DNA of 64,000 nucleotides from Cryptomeria japonica (lineage: Eukaryota > Streptophyta > Pinopsida > Cupressales > Cupressaceae), in contig NC_081411.1 of NCBI RefSeq assembly GCF_030272615.1, positions 187,495,449 through 187,559,448 on the forward strand, given 5' to 3'. The translations under genes and the position numbers were made by a program. Shown one piece after another: positions 23,046-34,375 of the stretch. The notes under the pieces were generated by a model that saw only the letters and a program-made list of their open reading frames with translations, was not told where the DNA came from and made no database searches. The first letter of the stretch is position 1; every line of letters begins with the position of its first letter.

Positions 23046-24194
23046 AGCTTCTCCATTGTTCTATATTTCTGCAAGTGGTTGCTGCCATATGCAACATTCA
23101 AGTCCATCATATTGACTACCAAAATCTACGGCCACCAACATACCTACAAACGAATGCAATTTGGCTATGGTACTTTTTTTTTTTTTTTTTTTGTCAATCT
23201 ATTCTTTTATATGAAAGTTGGTATAGTCAATATGTGTTTTTTATATGCCATTTACAAGAGTTGCGCATGAACATCCAATGTCAAGGATTTTATTATTATA
23301 AGTGCATACGGTGAAATGACTTCAGTGATTGGGTACATCAAATATCAAATCTGAGGACCTTTGTATAAGCATGGGGTTTAGTATAATTTTTAATTTTTAA
23401 TAAATGGAGTCAGTCAATATTCAAGCGCAGATGAAAGGTCTCATGTTTGATAAAGTCTTAATTGCCATCATTTTCATAAAGTAGAGATATCTTCTTGTGA
23501 CCAGCAAGAGAATCGAGAAGGTAAGAAGTTAAGAGAGACATAACAAAATCAAATAAAACTTTGTTAAAAGAGGTATGCAGTCCATTTTTTTTGTTAATTT
23601 TTTTTTGTTAAGATGTGTGTGGAAATGTTTCTTCCTAAAAGAAGTAATGATTTTTTATATTTATGATACTTAAATGAAAAACACCAATTTCAATTTGTGT
23701 TTGTTCATGGAATAAGGGGGACTTACATTTCTTGGCAAAACTTGTGGATATTAGTGTAATCTTTGAAATAGGGTGTGATTAGTGGATCTACATTCACTTG
23801 GTTTCTTTTGTACACCAAAGGATGAATTTGTTCTCATAGTATTTAAGAAGGGATATTGACACTTTCAAAGGAAAGTGGACACTTTAAGGAGAGTTGTGCA
23901 TTAGAGGGGGGATTTTAACACACTTAGAGGAGTGATGTAGTTTCAAAGGAGATTTTTTTCTCTCATTTTGCATTGAGGATGAGATAATGTTCTCTCATTT
24001 GTTACAAAAGATTGTAGGTTTGATAGTCAAGATATCCATTGATAGGTTCAATTCAGTGCGTCTTGGATGAGCAAGAAGATTTGGTGGAGGTGCTTGATCA
24101 AGTTTCTAGATGAGCTATTGTTTTCAATTCATGCAATGTTTTGTCTTTTGTCTTTTGTTTGGATTGATGTGATAAGAAGGGTTGTTAGAATTAG
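23046..24194. other. Non-coding stretch between the two direct repeats
   Basis: It contains a T-tract of about 21 bases (23170-23190) and AG-rich blocks (23840-23960, such as GGAGAGTTGTGCATTAGAGG). No protein similarity was recognised. If the repeats are LTRs, this is the interior of a coding-free element. Confidence 0.4.
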
Positions 24195-24410
24195 TATTAT
24201 GTCTATAGCATATAGGTTAGAAAAGATAACAACAAACTATTGTTAATATATAGATAATCAAGTTAGAATGTTAGTTTTGAGAAATCAAATTCCCATAGGC
24301 TAGTTTAGCTAGTTTGATATGGGAAAATAAATGTTTTATGAGTCATTGCAATGTAAAGAAAAAATCATTAGATTGAATGTATCGGAATCCCCAATCGAAT
24401 TATTTTGTGT
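24195..24410 (+). repeat. Direct repeat, right copy (possible LTR fragment)
   Basis: This is the second copy of the 22841-23045 repeat. The purine-rich GATAAGAAGGGT precedes TGTTAGAATTAG, which would suit a purine tract and LTR start. Support is weak because the far end cannot be placed. Confidence 0.5.
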
Positions 24411-24599
24411 TTATTTTTTTGGGTACAAAAATAGTATAATCTGCATATACAATTTGCTTACCATTTCAATACTAAAGAGATTCCACATCTAGTGAACTCT
24501 TCTCCTCAATTATTAGATCATTCTTTTCTATAGATTTTCCATGTGTTAGGATTCCTTGCCTTGCCCCTTGTTGAAGCCCCTATTGTGGTCTAAAAAAAT

Positions 24600-25330
24600 A
24601 ATTTCAATCAATTACATGAAACGAATCTAAATAATATAAAATTACTGCTATAACTTACAAGGGCTTGGATATCAATTGTCAAGAAAAATCTCCAGGAAAC
24701 TCATTGATTTGCAACCTTGGGAGTGAATTTGGGGGTAAATACAATTTTATAATAACTCCTCTAATTCTCTTTGAAATTATCTCAAATCTAGAATATATCA
24801 CCTTCAACATGTGCTTAATCAACCCTTTAAATATAGAAAAAAAACAATATTTATAGGTTTGAGACTGAATTTGGTGGACACCCTAATTTCTCACAATAAC
24901 TTCAAAGTTTCTTTAAATGACCTCAAATATGGATTGTAACAACTTCAATATGTCATTAATCAGCCTCTCAAAAATAAAAAATATAAAAAGATTCGCTAAA
25001 TCAAGAGAGATATGTGCTTCACAATTCGACCTCTTGAATAATTTTGTTTGCTTTGTTTCTTGTCGTATAAATGCCAAGATTATGTTCTAATATCACTTGT
25101 AATGGAATAATTTTCATATGAAAAAAATCTAATAGGGAAATATGCTACAAAAACATGATAATACTCGAGAATACTAAGCCACTTCTAGGGGGCTAACCTC
25201 TAAATTCTCTAACAAAAATACAATTTGCAATATGGTTATAAACTAACCACTAACTCCTATACATATCATATGTATGCCTTAGTTGGCACCCAAGATGACT
25301 TAACTACCTATTTAAAATTATATAAATGAT
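24600..25330 (-). repeat. Copia 5' LTR and leader remnant
   Basis: The minus strand shows a degenerate primer binding site (TGATATTAGAACATAATCTT, about 25079-25101) beside an LTR end ...CCATTACA (25109 rightward). The leader is left of it. The same arrangement, TTGTATCAAAGCATGATCTT, recurs at about 44808-44835 with similar flanks, so these are two diverged members of one family. Confidence 0.5.
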
Positions 25331-26149
25331 CATATAACTTAATTAAGAGTTATGATAGTCATAAGTTGACTATAGATACCTCGATACAATCAACATCTTA
25401 CGGGCATATCAAATGTTAATAGAAGGCCTACGAGCTTTAGGGCATACCAATGTTTACTTTTTGAAGTCTTTGATAGGCAATGACAATGTGTCTTTTGATC
25501 ATCTTAGGGATGCGTAGTCCTCTTTGATGGTTGGGTTTCTTTTTAAAAATTAAGAATTTAAATAAAATAAATTGAAAAGTAGGCCTCAATTTGAGAGCTT
25601 GATTTTTGTTGTTTAATTATTAGTTTATACTTTGTACTTGTATTTGATGATGATGATGGATTGTCATAAGTGTAACTTAAAATTAGAGCAATGGTACTTG
25701 AATTTCAATTTTGAAGTTTCAACTCTTTGTAACAATGTAAGAGGCTAATGTCATTCAATTTTGAATTATGTATGTTATTTGATCCTATATTTTTCAATAT
25801 TCTTTTTTTTTTAATTTATTTATCATTTCCAAAATTTAGAAAAAAAACTCACCATCCAAAAAACCGAAGAGAGTCGTTAAATATTTCTTCTGATATGAAT
25901 TTGTGTGGTTGCATAGGCTATGACATGTACAACCAACTTGATTTTGGTGTGAAGAAAGGAGACGAGTGTCAAATAGGTAGTACACTAATGTTTGGCCATA
26001 AACATTGGTACCAAATCAAAAAGCTATTAAATCAAATACAAAATGGCTAGGACTAAATGAAGTAGGTAGTTATGATCACTATAATGATTCCAACAATCAC
26101 AAGGGAGGTTGATGTAGATGAATAGAAAATTTAATGTAAAAATTATATT
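25331..26149. other. Unassigned AT-rich sequence
   Basis: There is no coding frame over 100 codons, and that longest one (25748-26050) has no recognisable domain. It is probably old LTR sequence. Confidence 0.35.
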
Positions 26150-26245
26150 AATCGTGTTAAAATTTTCATGGATCAATTAGGAGTCAAACCTAGAATCTCA
26201 CATTTGCTATTGGGGTGCTCTATCATTAAGCTACTAGCCCTCTTG
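26150..26245 (-). mobile_element. tRNA-derived SINE-like copy A
   Basis: The minus strand has an A-box-like TAGCTTAATGATAGAGC and, 35 bp on, a B-box-like GGTTTGACTCC. A tail, TGATCCATGAAAATTTTAAC, is shared with the other copies. The spacing suits an RNA polymerase III promoter from a tRNA. It lacks an acceptor stem, so it is not a tRNA gene. Confidence 0.62.
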
Positions 26246-26348
26246 GTGACCAGTACATCTTTTGTTCAACATTTTCATTTTCCAACACTAACTGTTGAAC
26301 CATAGTGTAGATTCTTGGGGATCTTAACTTAGCTTGGCTCTAATACTA

Positions 26349-26432
26349 TGTTAAAATTTGCATGGTCCAATAAGGATTTGAACCTAGGACCTCTCATTTT
26401 CTATTGGGGTACCCTACCCCTAAGGTCTATCT
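26349..26432 (-). mobile_element. tRNA-derived SINE-like copy B
   Basis: The minus strand has a B-box GGTTCAAATCC, followed by GGACCATGCAAATTTTAAC, the family tail. The A-box side (GGGGTAGGGTACCCC) is more diverged. Confidence 0.58.
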
Positions 26433-26570
26433 TTGGTTTGGGCATGGCTCAACTTCCAACAATATTTAAGGCACACTATAGCTTATTGTGGTTCCAAGCT
26501 AGTCCATGAGAAATTTAACATAGTATGAAAGCCCAAGTCAGCAAAACTAAGATCATCAAGCACTTACAAT

Positions 26571-26662
26571 ATGGCTCAAGGAGGGGTGCTATAAAATGAG
26601 CACTTACAAATGAGAGGTTATAGGTTCAACTCCTATCTGATTCATGAAAAGTTTAACAAATG
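26571..26662 (+). mobile_element. tRNA-derived SINE-like copy C
   Basis: The plus-strand A-box region is ATGGCTCAAGGAGGGGTGCT and the B-box is GGTTCAACTCC. The tail TGATTCATGAAAAGTTTAAC matches copies A and B, in opposite orientation to them. Confidence 0.6.
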
Positions 26663-26744
26663 TAGTAGTCTAATGGAAGAATTGAGATTCTCAAGTGTGA
26701 GTAATATAAACCTTCTTTAATAGGAATTGAAAGACCTAATATAG

Positions 26745-26815
26745 GTAAGATGATCTAGTAGTTGAGCACCCTAATTTCACAGTTCTCAAAATCCCATGTG
26801 AAAATTTCAAACCTC
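26745..26815 (+). mobile_element. SINE-like copy D, degenerate
   Basis: The A-box region GATCTAGTAGTTGAGCACC is clear. The B-box is weak (GTTCTCAAAATCCC). The tail CATGTGAAAATTTCAAAC resembles the family tail. Confidence 0.45.
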
Positions 26816-27449
26816 CTAATTTTTTACAACAGCTTACTTGGCAAGTCCCCTACTTATAACTAAGGTTTTAGGGCCACACCAACACGCTTTATGTTGAGGT
26901 GTCCAAAAAGGCTAAAAAAAACATTAGATTGTTAGTTGTGCACTAAGTCATATTTTATTGGTGTGCTGATGTGGCATCATGTGACTTATTGCTTTTTAGA
27001 TCTAAGAATACATTTCATTTAATTATGGGTACTCATCATCAACACTAACAACTTTAAGTTACAACTATTAGTACAATATTATTAAAAATATTAGACATTA
27101 AATCAACAAATACTATTACAATTATTGTAATATGCTCAACTAAAGAATCATTTCCTTACTACATCATAAAGGAAAAGACAAATTAGTGATCTAGATAGAA
27201 GATCTTACCTGAATAGAATAGTCTAATATAACCCTTTTAAAGTCAACTAATAATAATAATAATAATAGATAAATAAATAAAAATAATTCATGGAAGTCGG
27301 TAATATTTTGAATCCTCGAGAGGAGGAAAAATATGGGTAATGCCTCAACTTTGTCAAGGGAGAGGAGACGCTAATAAAGTGGAGTAAAATAGTATTTTGA
27401 TGTCTGTGGCATACACCCATTCAAATTTTGCTGGTATGCTTTGCAAAAA
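26816..27449. other. Unassigned sequence
   Basis: No gene was recognised. A short (TAA)n run of about seven units is at 27248-27268. Confidence 0.4.
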
Positions 27450-27544
27450 GGTATCATTATAGCATACCATTTAACTCAAGCAAATCCAAGCATCAGAGAG
27501 GTATCATTATAGCATACCATTTAACTCAAGCAAATCCAAGCATC
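27450..27544. repeat. Two-copy tandem duplication, period 50 bp
   Basis: GGTATCATTATAGCATACCA and the following 25 bases occur identically at 27450 and 27500. Perfect identity suggests a recent event. Each copy contains the inverted pair GGTAT/ATACC. Confidence 0.88.
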
Positions 27545-29170
27545 TCGCTATCATGTGTTCGTCAAAGATGCATTACGAGTATGTATGCTTGTTCACATTA
27601 TGTTATACCCTATGAAATGATGTTTACTTGTGCCGTGTGTAGTAGACTATTCGATGCGCCACCCTTTCCCTAAAATACTGCCGAGCTTGGAACCTGAAAA
27701 ACTATATGAAGTACTGATCTCACCAGCGCTCAGGTTTGACCAAAAGGCCATTGGGGTAAGTCAATCTTGTGAAAATGGAAAATAAATTAATAATATGGGA
27801 TGTGTATAATAGACACCAGACCAATATGGACTCTTTTGTATTTGGCCAACTAAAACCATGTACTTATCAAACACAAATAATATCCGTAATTTACCATAAA
27901 CTGTTTATCTTAAATATGCACATTTACAATATTTTCAGCCACCATTCCAGAAGTTTTAGGAATACTGGTGAGCATTTTCAAGAGAGATCTTAATGAGTTT
28001 CAAGTTTCAACAGATACAACATGTTTATCATGATTTCCATTTTATCAAAAATGATCTGGATTCTGCAATTTGTAATCACATATTTCAAACGGTCAAATGA
28101 CAAGCACATAAGTAAATCTACAGAGGTAACTCTGGGAAAGGGTACACTATATAACTCATCAAAGAATGCTAAGAAAGAATTTTAAAAATGTGGTCAAGAA
28201 AAAGGGAATCTATTCTGAACAAATAGTAATTATTGTCCACTTGAATTACTGTTTTTACAGTCCAATCATGGAGGGAATATACAAAACCTTTTCGATGATG
28301 GAAGATTTATATATAATAAAGCTCATAGTTGGCAGTCAACCATATCTCTTTCCTTCATCCTTGACAATGTGATATATGGAGATATGGCCTAGCGGAAATG
28401 AATTTCAGAACAACTTGTTAGTTATTAAAAATAGTTGAAGTATTCCAATGTTCGTTTGATCAGCAACTATTGATGTAAGAAGCAAGACGGTTCATTGCCA
28501 GCAATAACTCTAGCCACAAAATCAAGATGGAAGTTGTCACGGGATTCCATGCAATAACTTTGGAAACATGTGGACTGTTGCTTATTTCAGCTAACATGAT
28601 AGACGGACCCCACCAGAATACTATTCTCCCTTGAAGAGAATGGAAGAAATTGACGTGTCTCTCAAAAATGATACCCTTCCCCACTCTCAGTTTTTTAGGG
28701 ACCTCGTTTCTGCAATCTAACTCAAAATTTTGCATCAGGATGGATCACAGAGAGATCTAAAATATTGATTGAAAAATTTTCGTTTAATTTTTTATAGAGG
28801 ATTTTATATCATTCACAAAGTCGTGTAGCTATCTGGTATGGGAACACAAGCCTTTAGACTGAAATCTTTTTGACTAAGAGGCAAAGACTGAGAGGTATCC
28901 ATTCCACCAAATTCGCTACGCCTGGTGCATGTATGATATCAGAGCCTAACACTCAACAAGACTTATCCTGATAAAATTATTAAGAACCATATTGACTATC
29001 GCACAATTTTTACCAGAAACATTCCAATCATATTCATCTATGATCAGTGCTCGAGGTCAACTTTATGAAAGATACTTTTGGTTAATTTAATAAATATTCA
29101 AGAAAGGATACTCAAAAGAGCGATAACAATGGCAATTTACTCACTAACAAGGCAGAGATTGCTGAATCTA
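27545..29170. other. Region 3' of the PPR gene
   Basis: It probably holds the PPR 3' untranslated region next to 29171. The minus-strand frame at 28460-28735 (91 codons) has no recognisable domain. No other gene is supported. Confidence 0.4.
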
Positions 29171-31192
29171 TTACTGTTCAAAATCAAGCAGCATAGAGGT
29201 CATGTCGGGTGCATATCCTTCCTTCTTCATCTGCTCTGTAAGTTCCTTTAGCTTTGCATAGATCTCCTTTGTTTGCGGATGTTTTCTGTCTTCTACAGTA
29301 AAAACATGAACTCTGTTTTTCACCTCAATCCAGCTTACACCTGGCTCCTTTCTCACTCCCCTGTCTTTCATCAGTTTTCTCACATCTGCAGCATGATCCC
29401 ACCTCCCTGCTTCAGCATATATGTTTGACAGCAACACATAAGTTCCAGGGTCCTGTGGTTTTATCTTCCAAATACAATCTGCAACATGCTTTCCTAGCCG
29501 AATATTACCATGGTTTCTGCAGGCACCGAGCAATGTGCGCCAAGCCACAAAATCGGGTTCAAATGGCATATGGTTAATAAGTTCTTCTGCCTTATCCAGA
29601 TGTCCAGTACGTCCAAGTAGCCCAATCATACAGGTGTAATGCTCCATGTGAGGTGCAATACCATGATTAGTCATGTAATTGAAGTAGAAGCGTCCTTCAC
29701 TGACAAGGCCTTCACGACAGCAAGCAGATAGGACAGCAACAAAGGTAATGTGATTGGGTACCACATTTGCCTGTTGCATTTGCTCAAAGAGTTGGATGGC
29801 TTCTTTGCCATATCCATGATGGGCATGGCCTGCAATGATAGAATTCCAAGAAACAACATCAAGCTGAGTCATTTCGTCAAAAGCTTTGCGTCCTTTCACT
29901 ATGCTTCCACTTTTAGCATACATGTCAACAAGAGCATTTCCTACCAGTATGTGAGACAGAAATCCAGTTTTCAAGCTGTGATTGTGGAGTTGCTTCCCAT
30001 GTTCGAGAGCTGCAAGTGCTCCACATACACTAAGAACAATGGAAAAGGTGTACTCATCAGCCTTCGTCCCCGCTGAAAGCATTTCAGGGAAGAGTTTCAG
30101 AGTTTTCTCAGCATTGCCATGTTGAGCGTACCCTGCAATCATAGCTGTCCATGACACAACATTTCGCTCCGACATTCCATTAAACACTCTGTGTCCACCC
30201 TCTAGACTCCCACACTTAACATACATATCAACAAGGGCAGTTCCCACAACAACATTGGAATCAAATTGAGTTTTTAGAGAGCGACAGTGGAGTTGCTTAC
30301 CCAGTTCAAATGCTTCGAGATTTGCACATACTCCCACAACTGTGGCCAAGGTGGTACAGTCCCAATCCAAATCTTCTTTTTTCATGTACCCAAAGAATTC
30401 TAGAGCCTCTTCATACAACCCACCTCGGGCATATCCTGTAATCATAGAATTCCATGAAACTAAATTTCGGTTAATCATTTTGTCAAATAGATGGCGTGCG
30501 TTCTTAAACCTTCCACATTTGCCATACAAGTCAATAAGTGCATTTCCCACAAAAGAACTGGACTGGCATCCAATTTTTATAATGTATGCAAAAAACTGAT
30601 TTCCTACCTCTAGAGCTTCTACGCATGAGCATGCCTTTAAAACGCTTGAAAAAACAAATTCATTTGGGTGTATGCCAGACCGTTGCATGGCAGAAAATAG
30701 CTTCAAGGCCTCTTTAAACTGCCTCGTCTGAACATATGCTGCAGTCATTGAAGCCCATGAGAATGCATTTCTATCAGACATTTTGTCGAACACTTGGCAT
30801 GCACCTGTCAAACTTCCACATTTTGCATACATATTAATAAGGCTATTTTGAGCAAATACTTCTTGGTTATGGCCAGCTTTGATCATGTGGGAATGAACAA
30901 TTTTTCCATCTTCCAAAGATTTCATGCTTATACAATCTTGCAATAAGGTATAATATGTATAGGAACCTGCCAGAGTGCTTCCTTGGTTTATAAAATTTTG
31001 CGGTTCATTCCGTTTTTCGTGCTTACAAGAGCTGCTAACATCTTGAGAAAATTCAATAATTCCTTTCTGTTCAAACTGTCCAGCTAACCTAGCATTACAA
31101 ACATTGCAGTTCAATAATTTTGATCTGATAATGTGCTGGTGCGAATGGTTTCCCAATGAATTCAGTGTCCTACGAGAAAGTCTTTCCAACAT
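29171..31192 (-). CDS. Pentatricopeptide-repeat protein, PLS class, E/E+ type without DYW
   Basis: The uninterrupted ORF encodes 673 residues. Residues 1-30 are rich in Arg, Ser, His and Leu with almost no acidic residues (MLERLSRRTLNSLGNHSHQH), which suggests an organelle transit peptide. PPR motifs run from about 79 to 545 in a P-L-S pattern, for example NSLINMYAKCGSLTGACQVF, VSWNSMITGYARGGLYEEAL and VVSWTAMIAGYAQHG. The E domain starts at WRTLLGACRNHGN (551), and the E+ part covers PGVSWIEVKNRVHVF to GYAPDMTSMLLDFEQ. PLS proteins bind organelle RNA in a sequence-specific way and mostly direct C-to-U editing. The DYW deaminase that usually follows E+ is missing: the stop comes after DFEQ and no DYW sequence follows in the next 200 bases. 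It would have to borrow a deaminase, or it has lost editing. No intron, as is usual for the family. The first ATG of the frame is taken as the start. Confidence 0.93.
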   Translation of the reverse strand: MLERLSRRTLNSLGNHSHQHIIRSKLLNCNVCNARLAGQFEQKGIIEFSQDVSSSCKHEKRNEPQNFINQGSTLAGSYTYYTLLQDCISMKSLEDGKIVHSHMIKAGHNQEVFAQNSLINMYAKCGSLTGACQVFDKMSDRNAFSWASMTAAYVQTRQFKEALKLFSAMQRSGIHPNEFVFSSVLKACSCVEALEVGNQFFAYIIKIGCQSSSFVGNALIDLYGKCGRFKNARHLFDKMINRNLVSWNSMITGYARGGLYEEALEFFGYMKKEDLDWDCTTLATVVGVCANLEAFELGKQLHCRSLKTQFDSNVVVGTALVDMYVKCGSLEGGHRVFNGMSERNVVSWTAMIAGYAQHGNAEKTLKLFPEMLSAGTKADEYTFSIVLSVCGALAALEHGKQLHNHSLKTGFLSHILVGNALVDMYAKSGSIVKGRKAFDEMTQLDVVSWNSIIAGHAHHGYGKEAIQLFEQMQQANVVPNHITFVAVLSACCREGLVSEGRFYFNYMTNHGIAPHMEHYTCMIGLLGRTGHLDKAEELINHMPFEPDFVAWRTLLGACRNHGNIRLGKHVADCIWKIKPQDPGTYVLLSNIYAEAGRWDHAADVRKLMKDRGVRKEPGVSWIEVKNRVHVFTVEDRKHPQTKEIYAKLKELTEQMKKEGYAPDMTSMLLDFEQ

Positions 31193-32159
31193 GAAATTGA
31201 AGTGAGCTGTTTTCTGTTTTTCCCTGTATGTTGCATTTCAGGTATAACGATGAGGAGCTGTGCAAACAACCCAATCTGGGAATTTTTCTAAGAGCTCAGT
31301 AAGAGATCATAACAAGACCATGAGCGCATTTCCACACACAAGTAGGATGCACATTTTCACAGAATGTATCAATTAACTGAGTTTCTTTATACACGATTCT
31401 AAACCAGTTTTATGGTAATTTTTGTTGTAAATGGTGGTTTTGGCTATGGGGTAGATAGAATGTACAATTATAAATGTCATTATGGGACTGGTGTGTTCTA
31501 TCCTCTTCATAGATAGTGCCACAAATGATAGAGAGCGTGGCATTCAAACTAGCAAGAATGTTAGTTAGGAGGATTACAATGAGGATCTACATTTTATCAT
31601 ATGTATTAATTAATGGATTATTTTCTTTTCGTATGATTTTAAAGTAGTTTTATGAGAATTTTTGTTACAAATAATAGAGACTAGAAAATATGGCATCCAA
31701 ATTAGTAAGAAAGTTTGTATATGGTAATTATTTTTAAATAATACATTAATTTAATAATTGATGTTGATTTTATTTGTCAATGTTCTGAGAATTATAATGT
31801 TATATCATATTATGTTATATGCTTTCAAGTTTGATAAAATGCTTCTAAATAGAAATAAGCATTCTTTCATTTTTCATTCCCACATTGAATTTCCTCAAAA
31901 TCTTCAAATATGGTGCATGCAAAGTAAGTTTATTCAAGTTACAATTATAAAAGAATGGAAATGAGAGAAAATAGGAGAAACTTTAAGAAACAAATCCTCC
32001 TTCAATTTGAAATTCAAGTATAATTGTATGATCTCTATAATGTGATGCCTAACCTTCAAAAATCATCAAAATTCATGCAACATTTCAAACCAAAGATTAA
32101 AAAGGGAAAAAAGGAGAAAGAGTGTGAGTTGAATTCTAGTTATAATTCAATAATTTTCT
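31193..32159. other. Region upstream of the PPR gene
   Basis: It is expected to contain the PPR promoter and 5' leader next to 31193. No convincing TATA element and no other gene were seen. Confidence 0.4.
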
Positions 32160-32354
32160 GAATGTGCTTCTAGATTTGATTGTGTGAGTTTTTTTGGCAT
32201 CAACATTTCGGATCACACTCCATGATCCATCATCAGGATGATTGTGTGAGATTTTCTCCTTATGCTCTCTTATCATTCCGATGATGGATCATGGAGTGTG
32301 ATCCAAAATGTTGATGCCAAAAAAACTCACATGATCAAATCTAGAAGCACATTT
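32160..32354. repeat. Near-perfect long hairpin (foldback element)
   Basis: Arm one (32160-32240) and arm two (32274-32354) are reverse complements over about 80 bp. There are only three mismatches in the outer 73 bp and two more near the loop; the loop is about 33 bp. Mismatches are of C/T or G/A type, so the RNA would still pair largely through G-U. The core reads GGCATCAACATTTCGGATCA then CACTCCATGATCC. It could be a foldback MITE or the source of small RNAs. It is non-coding. Confidence 0.88.
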
Positions 32355-33197
32355 AGATAGTCTTATGGATCATGGAAATATACTTAGTTTAATTCAATAA
32401 TTGTCAATTTGGACCTCCCCTCAAGGATACAAATTTAAACTCAAGATTTTATTCCAAGATGAAATTCATACCCAAACGCATGAGATTAATAAATTCCCAT
32501 GTTAAAAAGGGAATTCTTCCAAAGAACTAGTCAATTTAACATGTGAAATTGAATTGAACACAACTAAGTTCATGGATTGAGAAACTAATCGTGAATCAAG
32601 GAGGGAACCGTGTAAATGTCGAGTTCATTCTTAGATAACCAAAACCATAATGCAAGCAGTCATGACACCACAAATTGATGAACTTGGTCTTGCATATCAA
32701 AAGTAATCTTCCACGTGTAGGATACCCAAACTTGGTGGGAAATATATTTATATTTAAGCATTCTAGAAATAAAATTTGAGCTATTCACCAAACACTTGAT
32801 AGACAAGAAAAGAAAGAAAACACAAACAATTATATATAAAAAAAAATTCTTGTAATGGGATAAAATGAAAGAATAAAAAAGGAAATGTAAAAATATCAAA
32901 TCGTACTTCAAGTCCTACCATTCCCTCTAATTGAGCAAGCAAGAATAATGTAGATTAAAATAAAAAAATAAAAAATAGTACAAACCTATGATGAATGAAT
33001 GTGCTCTTCATGTGTCTAGATGTCAAGTTGCTCATATGGAGTCTTCAATGTGTTACATGTATTTTCATAAGAATTTTTTTCTATTTTAGTTGAGGAGGAT
33101 GATGAATCTATAAAATTAGGATGAGAGAAATGGAGGGTTGAGACTCATTTAAAATTATTGGCTTGGATCAAATGAGAAGATTTTGTTTTGGGATTAG
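32355..33197. other. Unassigned AT-rich sequence, possible start of a Copia LTR
   Basis: The plus-strand Copia whose primer binding site is at 35693 must have its LTR start to the left, perhaps here, before the solo LTR insertion. No coding sequence was seen. Confidence 0.35.
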
Positions 33198-33275
33198 TGT
33201 TGGCATTATGTGAACCGGTATGTGGACATAATGACATTGTATGTTGTCATTGATGTCAATATGTTGAAGAGGTAT

Positions 33276-33473
33276 GAACCAGCATATGTGAGAACTGGTA
33301 TAACACTATGAACCGACATTTGTGCCAAAGTGAAGTGGTGTGCTTGTTCAAGATGAATCTGCATATGGTTATGGGAACTAGCATATGTGAGAACCGGTAT
33401 AACACTGTGAACCGACATTTGTGCCAAAGTGAAGTGGTGTGCTTGTTCAAGATGAACCGGCACATGGAAGCGT
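33276..33473. repeat. 99-bp tandem duplication inside solo LTR
   Basis: Copies begin at 33276 and 33375. They share CATATGTGAGAAC, GAACCGACATTTGTGCCAAA and GTGAAGTGGTGTGCTTGTTC. They differ at a few bases, such as ACCAG/ACTAG and CTGGT/CCGGT. Confidence 0.88.
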
Positions 33474-34084
33474 TGTATGACTACCGGTTGGTAGTCTCAA
33501 CTTCAGGGTTTCCAATTGAAGTGCTTCAAGCCTATATGGCTCAATCAGTGATCTTTATGTAATGAGTAAGCAGTATATCAAAGAATAGATCGTGTTGCCA
33601 CGTCAGCCTTGCGTGTGTGAAGGATCTTGCATGAAGAAGACTATCCCTATCTACCTCGGGAATGTGCGAAGTTTGTAAATGATGAAAATGCGTGATGGAT
33701 TATCAGCGGCCATGAAATCAGTGGATAATGAACGATGGAGAATGTCTTGAGATTTATTCAAGATCTGCTGCATTTAATACAGTATGATCAACGATCAGGA
33801 TTGAACTGTTTGAATTCCTTAACCTAATAGGTCTAGGGTTTAGGGTTTATGCTACCGACATGTCTATTGTCCTATAAGGTTGATGTTGTGATTATTTTAG
33901 AGGTGGTTGGCAAAAGCTATGTGTGAGTATCCAAGAGAAGGGATACAAGATCCTTGCCAGACTAGAAGAGAGAAGTGATACCTGCAGAGTGTAAGTGCAG
34001 AAGGTGAAGAGGAGCTTAAGCAGATCTGCATTGGCATTGAGTGCTGTTACCAAATCATTGTAATACCTATTGATCTCTAACCAC

Positions 34085-34375
34085 CTCAACAGTTGGAAAA
34101 TCCCCTAACAGGGTAGCCTTAACCGACTTGATGTAAATCCCTTAACAGGGTAACTCAAAGTTATTGAGATTTGGAAAGCTAGAGAGCTTTGGAAATCCTT
34201 TAGCTATTGAGTTCTTGAAATCCTCTAACAAGGTACCTTTAACAGGATTTAACCCTTAACCGGGTATTGTAACCATCCCTTAATCGGGTGATCTCTAACA
34301 AGATCGGTTCCTAGCAGAACCTTTTGTAATGTCTTTAACTGGACAAGGCTTCTAACAGAGCGGATTTCCAAAGAG
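34085..34375 (+). promoter_or_regulatory. Cluster of TAACNGG motifs in the solo LTR
   Basis: Repeated CTAACAGGGT, TTAACAGGGT, TTAACAGG, TTAACCGGGT and similar words occur at irregular spacing. YAACNG is the core recognised by plant MYB factors. The same field occurs in the LTRs at 48721 and 54162. Regulatory meaning is inferred. Confidence 0.4.

Noticed and set aside
22841-24410. A complete short LTR element (TRIM)
   Set aside because: Direct repeats are present, but no TSD, primer binding site or clear TG...CA ends could be fixed, so it is listed only as a direct repeat.
25748-26050. 100-codon plus-strand frame as a small gene
   Set aside because: Low-complexity start, no domain, no supporting context; AT-rich chance frame.
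26150-26815. tRNA genes suggested by A- and B-box motifs
   Set aside because: No acceptor stem, anticodon arm or T-arm pairing could be built around the boxes. SINE-like copies explain them better.
28460-28735. 91-codon minus-strand frame 3' of the PPR gene, considered as a lost DYW domain
   Set aside because: It has no HxE or zinc-binding Cys pattern of DYW and no similarity to its sequence.
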